In this document: in pieces, positions 44,444 to 53,124 of the stretch
Layout: every line of letters starts with the position of its first letter
Position numbering within the stretch: position 1 is the stretch's first letter
DNA from: Clostridium aceticum
GTDB lineage: Bacteria; Bacillota; Clostridia; Peptostreptococcales; Natronincolaceae
Assembly (NCBI RefSeq): GCF_001042715.1
Contig: NZ_CP009687.1
Coordinates: 1,045,418 to 1,109,417 of the forward strand
Reading direction: 5' to 3'
Length of the DNA stretch: 64,000 nt
Translations under genes and position numbers: made by a program
The notes under the pieces: model-generated
The model's database searches: none
Seen by the model: the letters and a program-made list of their open reading frames with translations, nothing else
Told to the model about the DNA's origin: nothing

Positions 44444-45700
44444 ATGATGACAGAAAACACAATGACAAAAACAAATCTTCAAGTAAAAGAAAATGCTACA
44501 GCATTAGATTCTGCTAAAAAGTTAATTTTAGGTCTACAACACTTGATTGCTATGTTTGGAGCAACTGTATTAGTACCAATGCTAACAGGCTTAAACCCTT
44601 CCGTTGCTTTAATATCAGCAGGGATAGGAACACTGTTGTTTCACCTTGTTACTTACGGTAAGGTTCCTGTATTTTTAGGCTCATCCTTTGCTTTTATACC
44701 AGTAATTATAACTGTAGGTAGTTTATACAACGGAGACTTAGCTTATGCTCAAGGTGGTATTATGGTAGCGGGATTAATCTATGTGCTAATGTCCTTTATA
44801 ATTCAAAAGGTAGGGGTAAATAAAATTAAACAATACTTACCATCACAGGTAGTAGGACCTATGATTATCGTGATTGGTTTGAATTTAGTGCCGGTTGCTT
44901 ATGGAATGGCATCAGATCATTTTATTATTGCTGGTATTACACTTTTTACAGCATTAGGAATTACTTTAATGGCAAAAGGATTTACAAAGCAGCTTTCGAT
45001 TTTAATAGCAGTTGTGGTAGGATATCTTATTTCTCTTAATGTAGGTCTTGTAAATACTGAAGTTATAAGAGAAGCACAATTCTTTGCAGTACCAAACTTT
45101 ACTCTTCCAAAGTTTGAACTAGGAGCCATAGCAATTATTGCTCCAGTAGTATTGGCTGTTTTTATGGAGCATATTGGTGATATAACAACAAATGGTCAAG
45201 TAGTAGGGAAAAACTTTATAGAAGATCCAGGTCTACACCGCACATTGTTAGGTGATGGGTTGGCAACATTAGCTGCTGGATTTTTAGGAGGACCTGCTAA
45301 TACTACCTATGGTGAAAACACTGGTGTACTAGCTATTACAAAAAACTATGATCCTTCCATTTTAAGAATCGCTGCAGTACTTGCTATCGTTTTAGGGTTT
45401 GTGGCTAAGGTTGGAGGTTTTCTAAACAGTATTCCTGTGGCTGTTATGGGAGGTATTAGTATAATGCTGTTTAGTATGATCGCTTTAATAGGTGTAAGAA
45501 CTATAAAAGATAATAGTGTAGCCTTCAATGTGAAAAACATATTAATTATGATATCTATCTTAGTTCTTGGTTTAGGATCAAACTTTGGGATCTCTGTAGG
45601 TATTCCTATAAATGACGTAGTACAAATAAGTGGTTTGAGTTTTGCAGCTATCGTTGGTGTAGCATTGAATGCAATTTTAAATAGAAGAACAGTAGCATAA
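44444..45700 (+). CDS. uraA: Uracil permease (NCS2 family)
   Basis: A 418-residue membrane protein with about 12-14 hydrophobic segments. Family features include GLQHLIAMFGATVLVPMLTG near the N-terminus, ALVFMEH-like FMEHIGDITTNG and GGPANTTYGENTG in the substrate-site region. PyrR-type leader control supports uracil uptake rather than xanthine. Two in-frame ATGs; the first follows AAAGGAGG. Confidence 0.93.
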   Translation: MMTENTMTKTNLQVKENATALDSAKKLILGLQHLIAMFGATVLVPMLTGLNPSVALISAGIGTLLFHLVTYGKVPVFLGSSFAFIPVIITVGSLYNGDLAYAQGGIMVAGLIYVLMSFIIQKVGVNKIKQYLPSQVVGPMIIVIGLNLVPVAYGMASDHFIIAGITLFTALGITLMAKGFTKQLSILIAVVVGYLISLNVGLVNTEVIREAQFFAVPNFTLPKFELGAIAIIAPVVLAVFMEHIGDITTNGQVVGKNFIEDPGLHRTLLGDGLATLAAGFLGGPANTTYGENTGVLAITKNYDPSILRIAAVLAIVLGFVAKVGGFLNSIPVAVMGGISIMLFSMIALIGVRTIKDNSVAFNVKNILIMISILVLGLGSNFGISVGIPINDVVQISGLSFAAIVGVALNAILNRRTVA

Positions 45701-45720
45701 TCATAATATAGATAAAAAAC

Positions 45721-45782
45721 AAAACTCCTCTTTAAGACTTTGAGAATATTTATCTCAATAGGTTTGAAGGGGAGTTTTTTTC
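45721..45782 (+). terminator. Terminator of uraA
   Basis: AAAACTCC and flanking bases pair with GGGGAGTTTT across a 40-nt loop that has its own small stem; a T-run follows. Confidence 0.6.
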
Positions 45783-45946
45783 CTCTCCGATGCAATATAG
45801 TAAATAATTTAGAGAAAACAAAAACTCTCCTGAATTAAATCTTATTTTATGTATGATATTCTAAAAAGGTTAAATAATAAGATTTGATAAGCAAATACTA
45901 TATATTAACTAAAAAAGTATTTTTACATATGCAAAGGAGGAATTTT

Positions 45947-48900
45947 ATGGCTAAGAAAATGAAAACAATGGATGGAAATGAAGCTGCTGCTTATATATCC
46001 TATGCTTTTACAGAAGTAGCGGCAATCTATCCAATCACTCCCTCTTCACCTATGGCAGAAGGGGTAGATGAATGGTCTGCCCACGGAATGAAGAACTTAT
46101 TTGGGCAACCAGTGAAGGTAGTAGAAATGCAGTCAGAAGCAGGAGCTGCTGGAACTGTTCATGGTTCCCTACAGGGAGGAGCACTAACTACAACCTACAC
46201 AGCTTCTCAAGGATTACTATTGATGATTCCTAATATGTATAAAATGGTAGGTGAACTACTACCTGGAGTATTTCATGTGAGTGCCAGAGCAGTAGCAGCC
46301 CATGCATTATCTATATTTGGAGACCATCAAGATGTTATGGCGGTTCGACAAACTGGGTTTGCTCTTTTAGCCTCCAGTAGTGTTCAAGAAGTAATTGATT
46401 TAGGAGGAATAGCCCATTTAGCTGCTATTAAATCAAGGGTACCATTTTTACACTTCTTCGATGGCTTTAGAACATCTCACGAGTATCAAAAAGTAGAATT
46501 GATTGATTATGAAGACTTAGATAAACTATTGGATTACCAAGCAGTAAAAGAGTTTCGAGATAGAGCTCTAAGCCCTGAACATCCAGTAGCAAGAGGAACT
46601 GCTCAGAATCCAGATATATATTTCCAAGGTAGAGAAGTAGCAAATCCTTTTATTGATGCGGTACCGGATATTGTTGCAAATTATATGAAAGAAATAACTA
46701 AAATAACAGGGAGAACGTATCATCCTTTTGACTATTATGGTGCTGAAGATGCCGATAGAATTATTATAGCTATGGGTTCTGGTTGTGACACGATAGAAGA
46801 AACAATAGACTATTTAATAGACAAGGGTGAAAAAGTAGGAGCCATTAAGGTAAGATTGTATAGACCTTTTTCACCAAAGTATTTCTTCGATGTATTCCCA
46901 AAAACAGTCAAGAAAATAGCAGTACTAGATAGAACGAAAGAACCAGGATCCTTTGGAGAGCCTCTTTATGAAGATATAAGAAGTATTTTCTATGATAGAG
47001 CAGAAAAGCCTATTATTGTTGGAGGTAGATATGGATTAGGTTCTAAGGATACAAGACCTGCTCAAATTGTAGCAGTTTTTGATAATCTAAAACAAGAAAA
47101 TCCAAAAGATCACTTTACTATAGGAATTGTGGATGATGTAAGCCATACTTCTTTACCAGAAGAAAGTATTGTGGAGACTACTCCTGAAGGTACCATCAGC
47201 TGTAAGTTTTGGGGTTTAGGCTCTGACGGAACAGTGGGTGCTAATAAAACAGCTATCAAGATTATAGGAGATAAAACAAACTTGTATGCACAAGGTTATT
47301 TTTCCTATGATAGTAAAAAATCTGGTGGAACAACAGTCTCTCACTTAAGATTTGGTAAAAAACCTATAAAGTCTCCTTATCTCGTTTATGATGCGGACTT
47401 TATTGCGTGTCACAACAAAGCATATTTACACCACTATGATTTATTAAAGGGTCTTAAGAAAAACGGTAATTTTGTGCTAAATTGTCCATGGTCTCAAGAG
47501 GAACTGGAAGACAAGATCCCTGCAACGATTAAAAAGTATATTGCAGAAAACAATATTAATTTTTATATTATTGATGCAGTGAAAATTGCACATGAAATTG
47601 GTCTTGGCGGAAGAATTAATATGATTATGCAAGCAGCTTTCTTTAATTTAGTGAATGTTATTCCTAAAGAAGATGCTGTTAAGTACTTAAAAGAAGCTAT
47701 CCAAGATACTTATGGTAAAAAAGGTGAAGAAATTGTAAGGATGAATTATGAAGCTGTGGATCAAGGAATACAAGGCTTATTGAAGGTCAATGTTCCAGCT
47801 AGCTGGAGTCAAGCCAAAGAAGAAGCATTGCCTATAAAAGAAGAACCAGATTTTGTAAAAAATATACAACGACCTATGGCAAGATTAGAAGGAGATGAAC
47901 TGCCAGTAAGTGCATTTAAAGGGATGGAGGATGGTACTTTCCCTCTAGGTACAACGACTTATGAAAAACGAGGGATTGCTGTCATGATTCCACAGTGGCA
48001 GACAGATAAGTGTATTCAATGTAACCAGTGTGCTTATGTCTGCCCCCATGCTGTTATCAGGCCTTTACTTCTTAATGATCAGGAAATGCAGGCTAGACCA
48101 GATACTTTTGAAACTAAAAAAGCTATTGGTAAAGGTTTAGAAGGGTTGGAGTATCGTATTCAAATTAGTCCGATGGATTGTACTGGATGTGCTAATTGTG
48201 CTGATATTTGCCCTGCACCAGAAAAGGCTTTGGTGATGGTGGATGCAGAAAAGGAAACAGTAAGACAAGAAGAAAATTGGGAGTATGCTCTGTCAGTGAA
48301 AGAAAAAGATGAATTAATGGACAAGAAAACCGTAAAAGGCAGTCAATTTGCTCGACCTTTACTAGAGTTTCATGGTGCTTGTGCAGGATGTGGTGAAACT
48401 GCTTATGTTAAGCTAATAACCCAGCTTTTTGGAGATAGAATGATGATTGCCAATGCCACAGGTTGTTCTTCTATCTGGGGTGCCAGTGCACCATCTATTA
48501 GCTATAGTACTACTGCTGATGGCAAAGGACCAGCATGGGCTAACTCACTATTTGAAGATAATGCTGAATATGGCTTTGGTATGTACTTAGCTGCCAAACA
48601 AATTAGAGAAAGATTAGCAGATTTAATGACACAGGTATTAAATAGCGATTTAGATAGTAATCTCAAAGATGCTTGTAAGAGATGGCTTGAAGCAATGGAC
48701 GACGGAGAAAAATCTAGAGAGGTTTCAGAAGCACTGCTGAATCTTATCGAGAACCAACAGTATCAAGATCATCCTATTATCAAAGAAATTTTAGAAAAGA
48801 AGGATTATTTGATTAAACGTTCTGTATGGATTCTTGGAGGAGATGGTTGGGCATATGATATAGGTTATGGAGGCGTAGATCATGTGTTAGCTTCAGGAGA

Positions 48901-49471
48901 AGATGTAAATCTTTTTGTAATGGATACAGAAATTTATTCTAATACAGGTGGACAATCCTCAAAAGCAACGCCTACCGCTGCTGTAGCAAAGTTTGCAGCT
49001 TCTGGAAAAAGAATCCGTAAAAAGGATTTAGGGTTAATGGCAACCAATTATGGTTATGTCTATGTAGCTCAAATAGCGATGGGAGCTAATATGAATCATA
49101 CCATAAAAGCCATCACTGAAGCAGAGGCTTATAAAGGACCTTCCTTAATCATCTGTTATGCACCTTGTGTTAGTCATGGTATTAAAACCGGCATGGGCAC
49201 AAGTGTAGTACAGGAAAAGAAGGCGGTAGAGGCGGGATACTGGCATCTATATCGCTTTAACCCAGAATTAAAGGAACAAGGAAAAAATCCATTTATTTTA
49301 GACTCAAAGGAACCAAAAGAGCCCTTTAGAGAGTTTATTGAAGGAGAAATAAGATATTCACAAATCATGAACGTATTCCCAGAGATAGCTGACGAGTTGT
49401 TTGAAGCAGCAGAGAAAAACGCTAAAGATAGATATGAAACCTATAGACGGTTGGCAGAAATGCAGTATTAA
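45947..49471 (+). CDS. nifJ: Pyruvate:ferredoxin (flavodoxin) oxidoreductase
   Basis: A 1174-residue single-chain PFOR. The pyrimidine-binding domain starts with AAAYISYAFTEVAAIYPITPSSPMAE. Two 4Fe-4S motifs lie at about 689-700 (CIQCNQCAYVCP) and 745-756 (CTGCANCADICP), the proximal cluster begins CAGCGETAY near 812, and the ThDP motif GGDGWAYDIGYGG lies near 965. It converts pyruvate + CoA to acetyl-CoA + CO2 with reduced ferredoxin, and can run backwards in acetogens. ATG at 45947 is used because AAAGGAGG lies 7 nt upstream; an upstream in-frame start has no ribosome site. Confidence 0.96.
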   Translation: MAKKMKTMDGNEAAAYISYAFTEVAAIYPITPSSPMAEGVDEWSAHGMKNLFGQPVKVVEMQSEAGAAGTVHGSLQGGALTTTYTASQGLLLMIPNMYKMVGELLPGVFHVSARAVAAHALSIFGDHQDVMAVRQTGFALLASSSVQEVIDLGGIAHLAAIKSRVPFLHFFDGFRTSHEYQKVELIDYEDLDKLLDYQAVKEFRDRALSPEHPVARGTAQNPDIYFQGREVANPFIDAVPDIVANYMKEITKITGRTYHPFDYYGAEDADRIIIAMGSGCDTIEETIDYLIDKGEKVGAIKVRLYRPFSPKYFFDVFPKTVKKIAVLDRTKEPGSFGEPLYEDIRSIFYDRAEKPIIVGGRYGLGSKDTRPAQIVAVFDNLKQENPKDHFTIGIVDDVSHTSLPEESIVETTPEGTISCKFWGLGSDGTVGANKTAIKIIGDKTNLYAQGYFSYDSKKSGGTTVSHLRFGKKPIKSPYLVYDADFIACHNKAYLHHYDLLKGLKKNGNFVLNCPWSQEELEDKIPATIKKYIAENNINFYIIDAVKIAHEIGLGGRINMIMQAAFFNLVNVIPKEDAVKYLKEAIQDTYGKKGEEIVRMNYEAVDQGIQGLLKVNVPASWSQAKEEALPIKEEPDFVKNIQRPMARLEGDELPVSAFKGMEDGTFPLGTTTYEKRGIAVMIPQWQTDKCIQCNQCAYVCPHAVIRPLLLNDQEMQARPDTFETKKAIGKGLEGLEYRIQISPMDCTGCANCADICPAPEKALVMVDAEKETVRQEENWEYALSVKEKDELMDKKTVKGSQFARPLLEFHGACAGCGETAYVKLITQLFGDRMMIANATGCSSIWGASAPSISYSTTADGKGPAWANSLFEDNAEYGFGMYLAAKQIRERLADLMTQVLNSDLDSNLKDACKRWLEAMDDGEKSREVSEALLNLIENQQYQDHPIIKEILEKKDYLIKRSVWILGGDGWAYDIGYGGVDHVLASGEDVNLFVMDTEIYSNTGGQSSKATPTAAVAKFAASGKRIRKKDLGLMATNYGYVYVAQIAMGANMNHTIKAITEAEAYKGPSLIICYAPCVSHGIKTGMGTSVVQEKKAVEAGYWHLYRFNPELKEQGKNPFILDSKEPKEPFREFIEGEIRYSQIMNVFPEIADELFEAAEKNAKDRYETYRRLAEMQY

Positions 49472-49473
49472 AT

Positions 49474-49503
49474 AAAAAAGGGACTGAATTCAGTCCCTTT
49501 TTT
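49474..49503. terminator. Perfectly palindromic terminator of nifJ
   Basis: AAAAAAGGGACTGAA followed by its exact complement, TTCAGTCCCTTTTTT. It can also end the converging DUF3787 gene. Confidence 0.9.
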
Positions 49504-49534
49504 AAACATTTAAGTCACAAAAAATAGCTTTTAA

Positions 49535-49702
49535 TTACTTTTCATTTGTATCTACGTACTCCTTAGCGTTTTTTATTTCTACTTCATCTGGAATAGGTAC
49601 TCTAGATACAGGTTTAAGATCTTTCATATTCATTAATGAAGCGGTTGTATGATGCTCTATTGTTCGACCTAGATGTTTTTCTTTAAATCTGTTTTTGGCC
49701 AT
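49535..49702 (-). CDS. DUF3787-like small protein (55 aa)
   Basis: A 55-residue protein read from ATG at 49702, which has an AAGGAGGG site; the frame continues upstream without one. The C-terminal VSRVPIPDEVEIKNAKEYVD is what I recall of clostridial DUF3787 proteins. Function is unknown. It has no membrane segment or signal peptide. Confidence 0.65.
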   Translation of the reverse strand: MAKNRFKEKHLGRTIEHHTTASLMNMKDLKPVSRVPIPDEVEIKNAKEYVDTNEK

Positions 49703-49820
49703 AAAATCCCTCCTTGCTATTAGTATCTTCATAGATATTTTAATCTATAACCTTTTTTATCATGTAAAATTAACCTTAATAATAAAAGACTGTTATAGAT
49801 AATCAACTACAAAGCTTAAT

Positions 49821-49841
49821 AAAGTATAGACCGTATACTTT
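49821..49841. promoter_or_regulatory. Operator-like palindrome in the DUF3787/DUF368 gap
   Basis: AAAGTATA, 5-bp spacer, TATACTTT: a perfect 8-bp inverted repeat without a T-run. It lies between divergent genes, upstream of both. The rest of this 339-bp gap holds only the promoter at 49963 and no credible gene. Confidence 0.4.
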
Positions 49842-49962
49842 TATAGAAAATGACTACGATGTTCATTGTTCATTTCTAAAACTGATGGAGGACTTATTTT
49901 TTAAAAGGTATGGAAATGAAAAATTCCTTAAGAAATTTGTATGTTTAAAGGGTAAGCTTTCA

Positions 49963-49991
49963 TTGACTATTATATATCTTTGGAGTAAGAT
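49963..49991 (+). promoter_or_regulatory. Putative promoter of the DUF368 gene
   Basis: TTGACT (49963-49968), 17 bp, TAAGAT (49986-49991). Confidence 0.5.
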
Positions 49992-50041
49992 TAAGTATAA
50001 TTTGTAGAATTTAACATAAGTTGGAGGTGCGGATTAGGCGA

Positions 50042-50818
50042 ATGATTAAAGGAATAATTTTAGGCTTTATTATTGTATTGCCAGGCATGAGTGGAGGAAC
50101 GGTTTTTCTTATCTTCGGTATTTATGAAAATATGTTGAAGGATTTAGCCAAACTTAACATAAAACCTTACTTACCGCTACTAGGTGGGACACTTATAGGT
50201 ATTTTTGCCAGCGGCATGCTTTTTGCGTTATTCTTTGAATCCTTTAGGGATCAGACAGCTATTTTTCTTATGGGATGCTTGATAGCTTCTATTCGACCAG
50301 TCTTAAAGCCCTGTGAAAAGCTTAATTTACAAGGAACTTTCTTTTTAATTTTAGGACTGCTTGTGGGATATTCTATGGGAGGAGAGCCCATCGGACTTAT
50401 GGTAGAGACGGAGGAGGTTAGTTTAATTTTATTAATGTTAGGTGGCATACTATCTAGTGCTGCTATGATTATACCAGGGATTCCAGGGAGTTCTGTACTA
50501 ATTGTCTTAGGAATTTATGACAGTATTTTATACTCTATAAAAGAGTTAGAACTATTAAATTTATTAACCTTTGGCATAGGAAGTGTTATGGGGATTTTTC
50601 TTCTGATCAAGATTTTGAATAATATATACGAAAAATACAGGAGCATTATTTCTTATTTTTTTGCGGGATTAATCTTAGGTTCTTCTAGAGCACTTCTGCC
50701 CTATTCCTTTAAACCTTATCTTATATTAATCTTTGCTATTGGCTTTGCTTTAGTATGGGTATGGAGTGGAAAGCAAAAAGATTCAACAAATAAAGTACAG
50801 GAGAGAGACGAGAATTAG
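50042..50818 (+). CDS. DUF368 (PopT-type) polyprenyl-phosphate translocase-like protein
   Basis: A 258-residue protein with about seven to eight membrane spans and two inverted family motifs, LPGMSGGTVFLIFGIYE and IPGIPGSSVLIVLGIYD. DUF368 proteins have been reported as undecaprenyl-phosphate recycling translocases (PopT), bringing the lipid carrier back across the membrane for cell-wall synthesis. The start is uncertain: GGAGGTG (50023-50029) is 12 nt from the first ATG, and in-frame TTG/GTG/ATT codons are nearer. The ATG is the conservative choice. Confidence 0.85.
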   Translation: MIKGIILGFIIVLPGMSGGTVFLIFGIYENMLKDLAKLNIKPYLPLLGGTLIGIFASGMLFALFFESFRDQTAIFLMGCLIASIRPVLKPCEKLNLQGTFFLILGLLVGYSMGGEPIGLMVETEEVSLILLMLGGILSSAAMIIPGIPGSSVLIVLGIYDSILYSIKELELLNLLTFGIGSVMGIFLLIKILNNIYEKYRSIISYFFAGLILGSSRALLPYSFKPYLILIFAIGFALVWVWSGKQKDSTNKVQERDEN

Positions 50819-50844
50819 AGATTTTCAAAAGTATAATTTACATC

Positions 50845-50873
50845 TTTACAACGAACAAACGTTCGTTTATAAT
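50845..50873 (+). promoter_or_regulatory. Promoter with a LexA (SOS) box in its spacer
   Basis: TTTACA (50845-50850), 17 bp, TATAAT (50868-50873). The spacer contains CGAACAAACGTTCG (50852-50865), a perfect match to the Gram-positive LexA/DinR box pattern CGAAC-N4-GTTCG; the palindrome extends one further pair each side. LexA bound here would block the polymerase. Confidence 0.8.
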
Positions 50874-50976
50874 ATAATTATAAAAAGTATAATATGCATC
50901 ATATTTTTGAGAAGATAAAAATACAATATAAATAGAATGATGAAGCCATAGAAGCATATTATGTGGAGGTGTATAT

Positions 50977-51057
50977 ATGAAGGTGTTTGTATTCTCGGGG
51001 AAAGTAAAGGAATTAAGGAAGTATTTAAAGGAATGGCGAATGGAAACGAAAAAATAA
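50977..51057 (+). CDS. LexA-box-controlled microORF (26 aa)
   Basis: A 26-codon ORF: ATG 7 nt after TGGAGGTG, then a basic peptide with VFVFSGKVKELRKYLKEWRM and a KK end. It is strongly cationic with no membrane span, unlike hydrophobic type I toxins or the SOS division inhibitor YneA. It has its own SOS-type promoter and is followed by a terminator, so it looks like a complete one-gene unit. Leader bases ATAATATGC (50889-50897) can pair with GCATATTAT (50954-50962) right before the ribosome site. I do not recognise the family. Confidence 0.6.
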   Translation: MKVFVFSGKVKELRKYLKEWRMETKK

Positions 51058-51077
51058 TGAGTTTTTTTAAAATGGGT

Positions 51078-51112
51078 AACCTCCTTCCTAGATGAAAGAG
51101 GTTTTTGTTTTA
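51078..51112 (+). terminator. Terminator of the 26-codon ORF
   Basis: AACCTCCTT (51078-51086) pairs, with one mismatch, with AAAGAGGTT, followed by T residues. Confidence 0.65.
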
Positions 51113-51252
51113 TAGTTAGTTATTCTCCATCAGATGTTTTTTGAGATTTAAAATGGAAAATGGATAGCAACTATGTTACTATTATATTAGAATGTTAGCA
51201 TAACTAATATAGTAGAGGAATATACAAACTTAATTGTAACGTAGGTGAGTAG

Positions 51253-53058
51253 ATGGAGAAAGTACGGATTCTAATTGTTGAAGACTGTAAAATAACAGCA
51301 AAAATTATAAAAAGTGCCTTGATAAGTTTAGGTTATGAGGTGGTTGATAGTGTTGCTACAGGAGAAGATGCTATTGCTTCATGTTTTCATCAAGAGCCTG
51401 ATTTGATCTTAATGGATATAGAGATTGAAGGACCAATGAATGGTATTGAAACTGCTGATAAAATTAGAAGCTTCTTTGATGTCCCTATTATCTATTTAAC
51501 GGCATTGTCTGATGGAATCACTCTGAGTAGAGCTAAAACAGCAGGTGGTTTTGCTTATCTGATAAAGCCCTTTCGGAAAATGGACTTGCATGCTAATATA
51601 GAAATGACCACCTATGCTCATAGAATGAAGAAAAAGGCTAAAGAAAATGAAGTGAAGTATAGAAATATTTTTGATAATATGTTTGATGGATTTATCTACT
51701 GCAAAATTGTTTTTGATGAAACTAATAAACCTGTAGATTATATTCTTTTAGAAGTTAACGATGCTTTTGAAAAATTGATTGGTATAAAAAAAGAAAATAT
51801 TTTGGGTAAAACCATTAATGAAATATTGCAACTAGAGCAGTATAATCATCTGTTAAAGGACATTGAAATTTTTAATGAAGCTGTTTATGGGGAAAAGGTT
51901 CATATAAAGGAATATTTTCTTGATTATGTAGGAAAATGGTTTTCTATTACAGTGAGTAAACTTCAGGATGGCTACTTATCCATTCTAATAACAGACATTA
52001 CAGAAAGAAAAACTTCAGAAGAGAAGCTTAAATTTTTAACCTTTCATGATGCACTAACAGGACTCTATAATAGGACGTACTTTCAAGAAGAATTGAAAAG
52101 ATATGATGTTCCAAGACAACTACCTTTAAGTGTAATCATAGGAGACATCAATGGTCTTAAGCTGGCTAATGATGTATTTGGTCATAATGAGGGAGATAAA
52201 CTTCTGATTAGGATCGCAGAAAAACTAAAGCAAAGTTGTCGTGTAGAAGACCTTATTGCCCGGTGGGGGGGAGATGAATTTGTAATTTTGCTCCCCAAAA
52301 CTAATGAAGAAGAGGCAAAAACTATTTGTCAGCGTATAACAAATTTTTGCAAACAAGAAACCGATTGTTTGGTTAAAACTAGTATAGCATTAGGTTATTC
52401 AACAAAAGTTCAAGAAAGTCAAGATATTCAAAGGCTGCTAAAAGAAGCAGAAGATAAAATGTATAAGAACAAGTTAATATCTAGCAAGAGAGCTCACGAA
52501 TTAATCATTAGCTCTTTAAAGGAGAGTTTGATTGAAAAGACCCATGAAACGAAGGAACATATAGAGGAAATTAAAGAAAATCTTCTTTTAGTAGGAAGCT
52601 TTATGAGTCTTTCTTTAAAATTGTTGTCAGAACTAGCTTTACTAGCAGAGTTTCATGATATAGGTAAAATTGCTATTCCTAAGGAGATTCTTAATAAGAC
52701 CACAGCTTTAACAGAAAAAGAGCGGGAAATAATAAAGCAACATCCTGTCACCGGATATAGAATTGCTTCTTCTTCTAGAAACTTGATGCCTATTGCAGAG
52801 GCTATTTTACTTCATCATGAGTGGTGGGATGGCAGTGGCTATCCTTTGGGAGTGAAAAGAGAAGAAATTCCTATTACAGCAAGATTATTGGCTATTGTGG
52901 AAGCTTATTACGTCATGCTTCATGGTCGGATATATAAAAAGCCACTAAAACCTGAAGAAGCTCTGCAAGAAATTAGAGATTATGCAGGAAGACAATTTGA
53001 TCCTGCATTAGTAAATGTTTTTATAGAGGTTATCCAGAAAAAAAATAAAAGTCATTAG
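51253..53058 (+). CDS. REC-PAS-GGDEF-HD(-GYP) signalling protein
   Basis: A 601-residue cytosolic protein. The receiver domain (1-120) has phospho-acceptor Asp55 in LILMDIEI. A PAS-like domain follows (about 135-255), then a diguanylate cyclase domain with intact GGDEF at 339-343 and an HD-GYP-like domain from about 430 (HD at 468-469; HHEWWDGSGYP at 521-531). In the last block the usual ADxFDAM is IVEAYYVML (548-556), so a metal-binding Asp is lost and the phosphodiesterase half may be impaired. It may make rather than break c-di-GMP. A probable partner follows 67 bp downstream. Confidence 0.85.
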   Translation: MEKVRILIVEDCKITAKIIKSALISLGYEVVDSVATGEDAIASCFHQEPDLILMDIEIEGPMNGIETADKIRSFFDVPIIYLTALSDGITLSRAKTAGGFAYLIKPFRKMDLHANIEMTTYAHRMKKKAKENEVKYRNIFDNMFDGFIYCKIVFDETNKPVDYILLEVNDAFEKLIGIKKENILGKTINEILQLEQYNHLLKDIEIFNEAVYGEKVHIKEYFLDYVGKWFSITVSKLQDGYLSILITDITERKTSEEKLKFLTFHDALTGLYNRTYFQEELKRYDVPRQLPLSVIIGDINGLKLANDVFGHNEGDKLLIRIAEKLKQSCRVEDLIARWGGDEFVILLPKTNEEEAKTICQRITNFCKQETDCLVKTSIALGYSTKVQESQDIQRLLKEAEDKMYKNKLISSKRAHELIISSLKESLIEKTHETKEHIEEIKENLLLVGSFMSLSLKLLSELALLAEFHDIGKIAIPKEILNKTTALTEKEREIIKQHPVTGYRIASSSRNLMPIAEAILLHHEWWDGSGYPLGVKREEIPITARLLAIVEAYYVMLHGRIYKKPLKPEEALQEIRDYAGRQFDPALVNVFIEVIQKKNKSH

Positions 53059-53124
53059 AGGCACTTATCACCAAATTTTGGTAGATTTGAGGCCTTTTTC
53101 ATATAGAAAATTAGGAGGAAAAAT

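Noticed and set aside
45884-45946. Upstream start for the PFOR gene
   Set aside because: The added residues lack the family pattern, and the AAAGGAGG site serves the ATG at 45947.
49885-50007. A 40-codon ATG ORF upstream of the DUF368 gene
   Set aside because: No ribosome site precedes the ATG and the DUF368 promoter lies inside it; the composition looks like chance in AT-rich DNA.
50850-50867. The AACGAAC-AAAC-GTTCGTT palindrome as a TetR-type operator
   Set aside because: A perfect fit to the Gram-positive LexA box is the simpler reading; no TetR-family gene is nearby.
53057-53102. Terminator between the GGDEF and receiver-Hpt genes
   Set aside because: Only weak pairing (AGGC/GCCT with an ACCAAA/TTGGT core) before five T; not firm enough to list, so co-transcription of the pair stays open.
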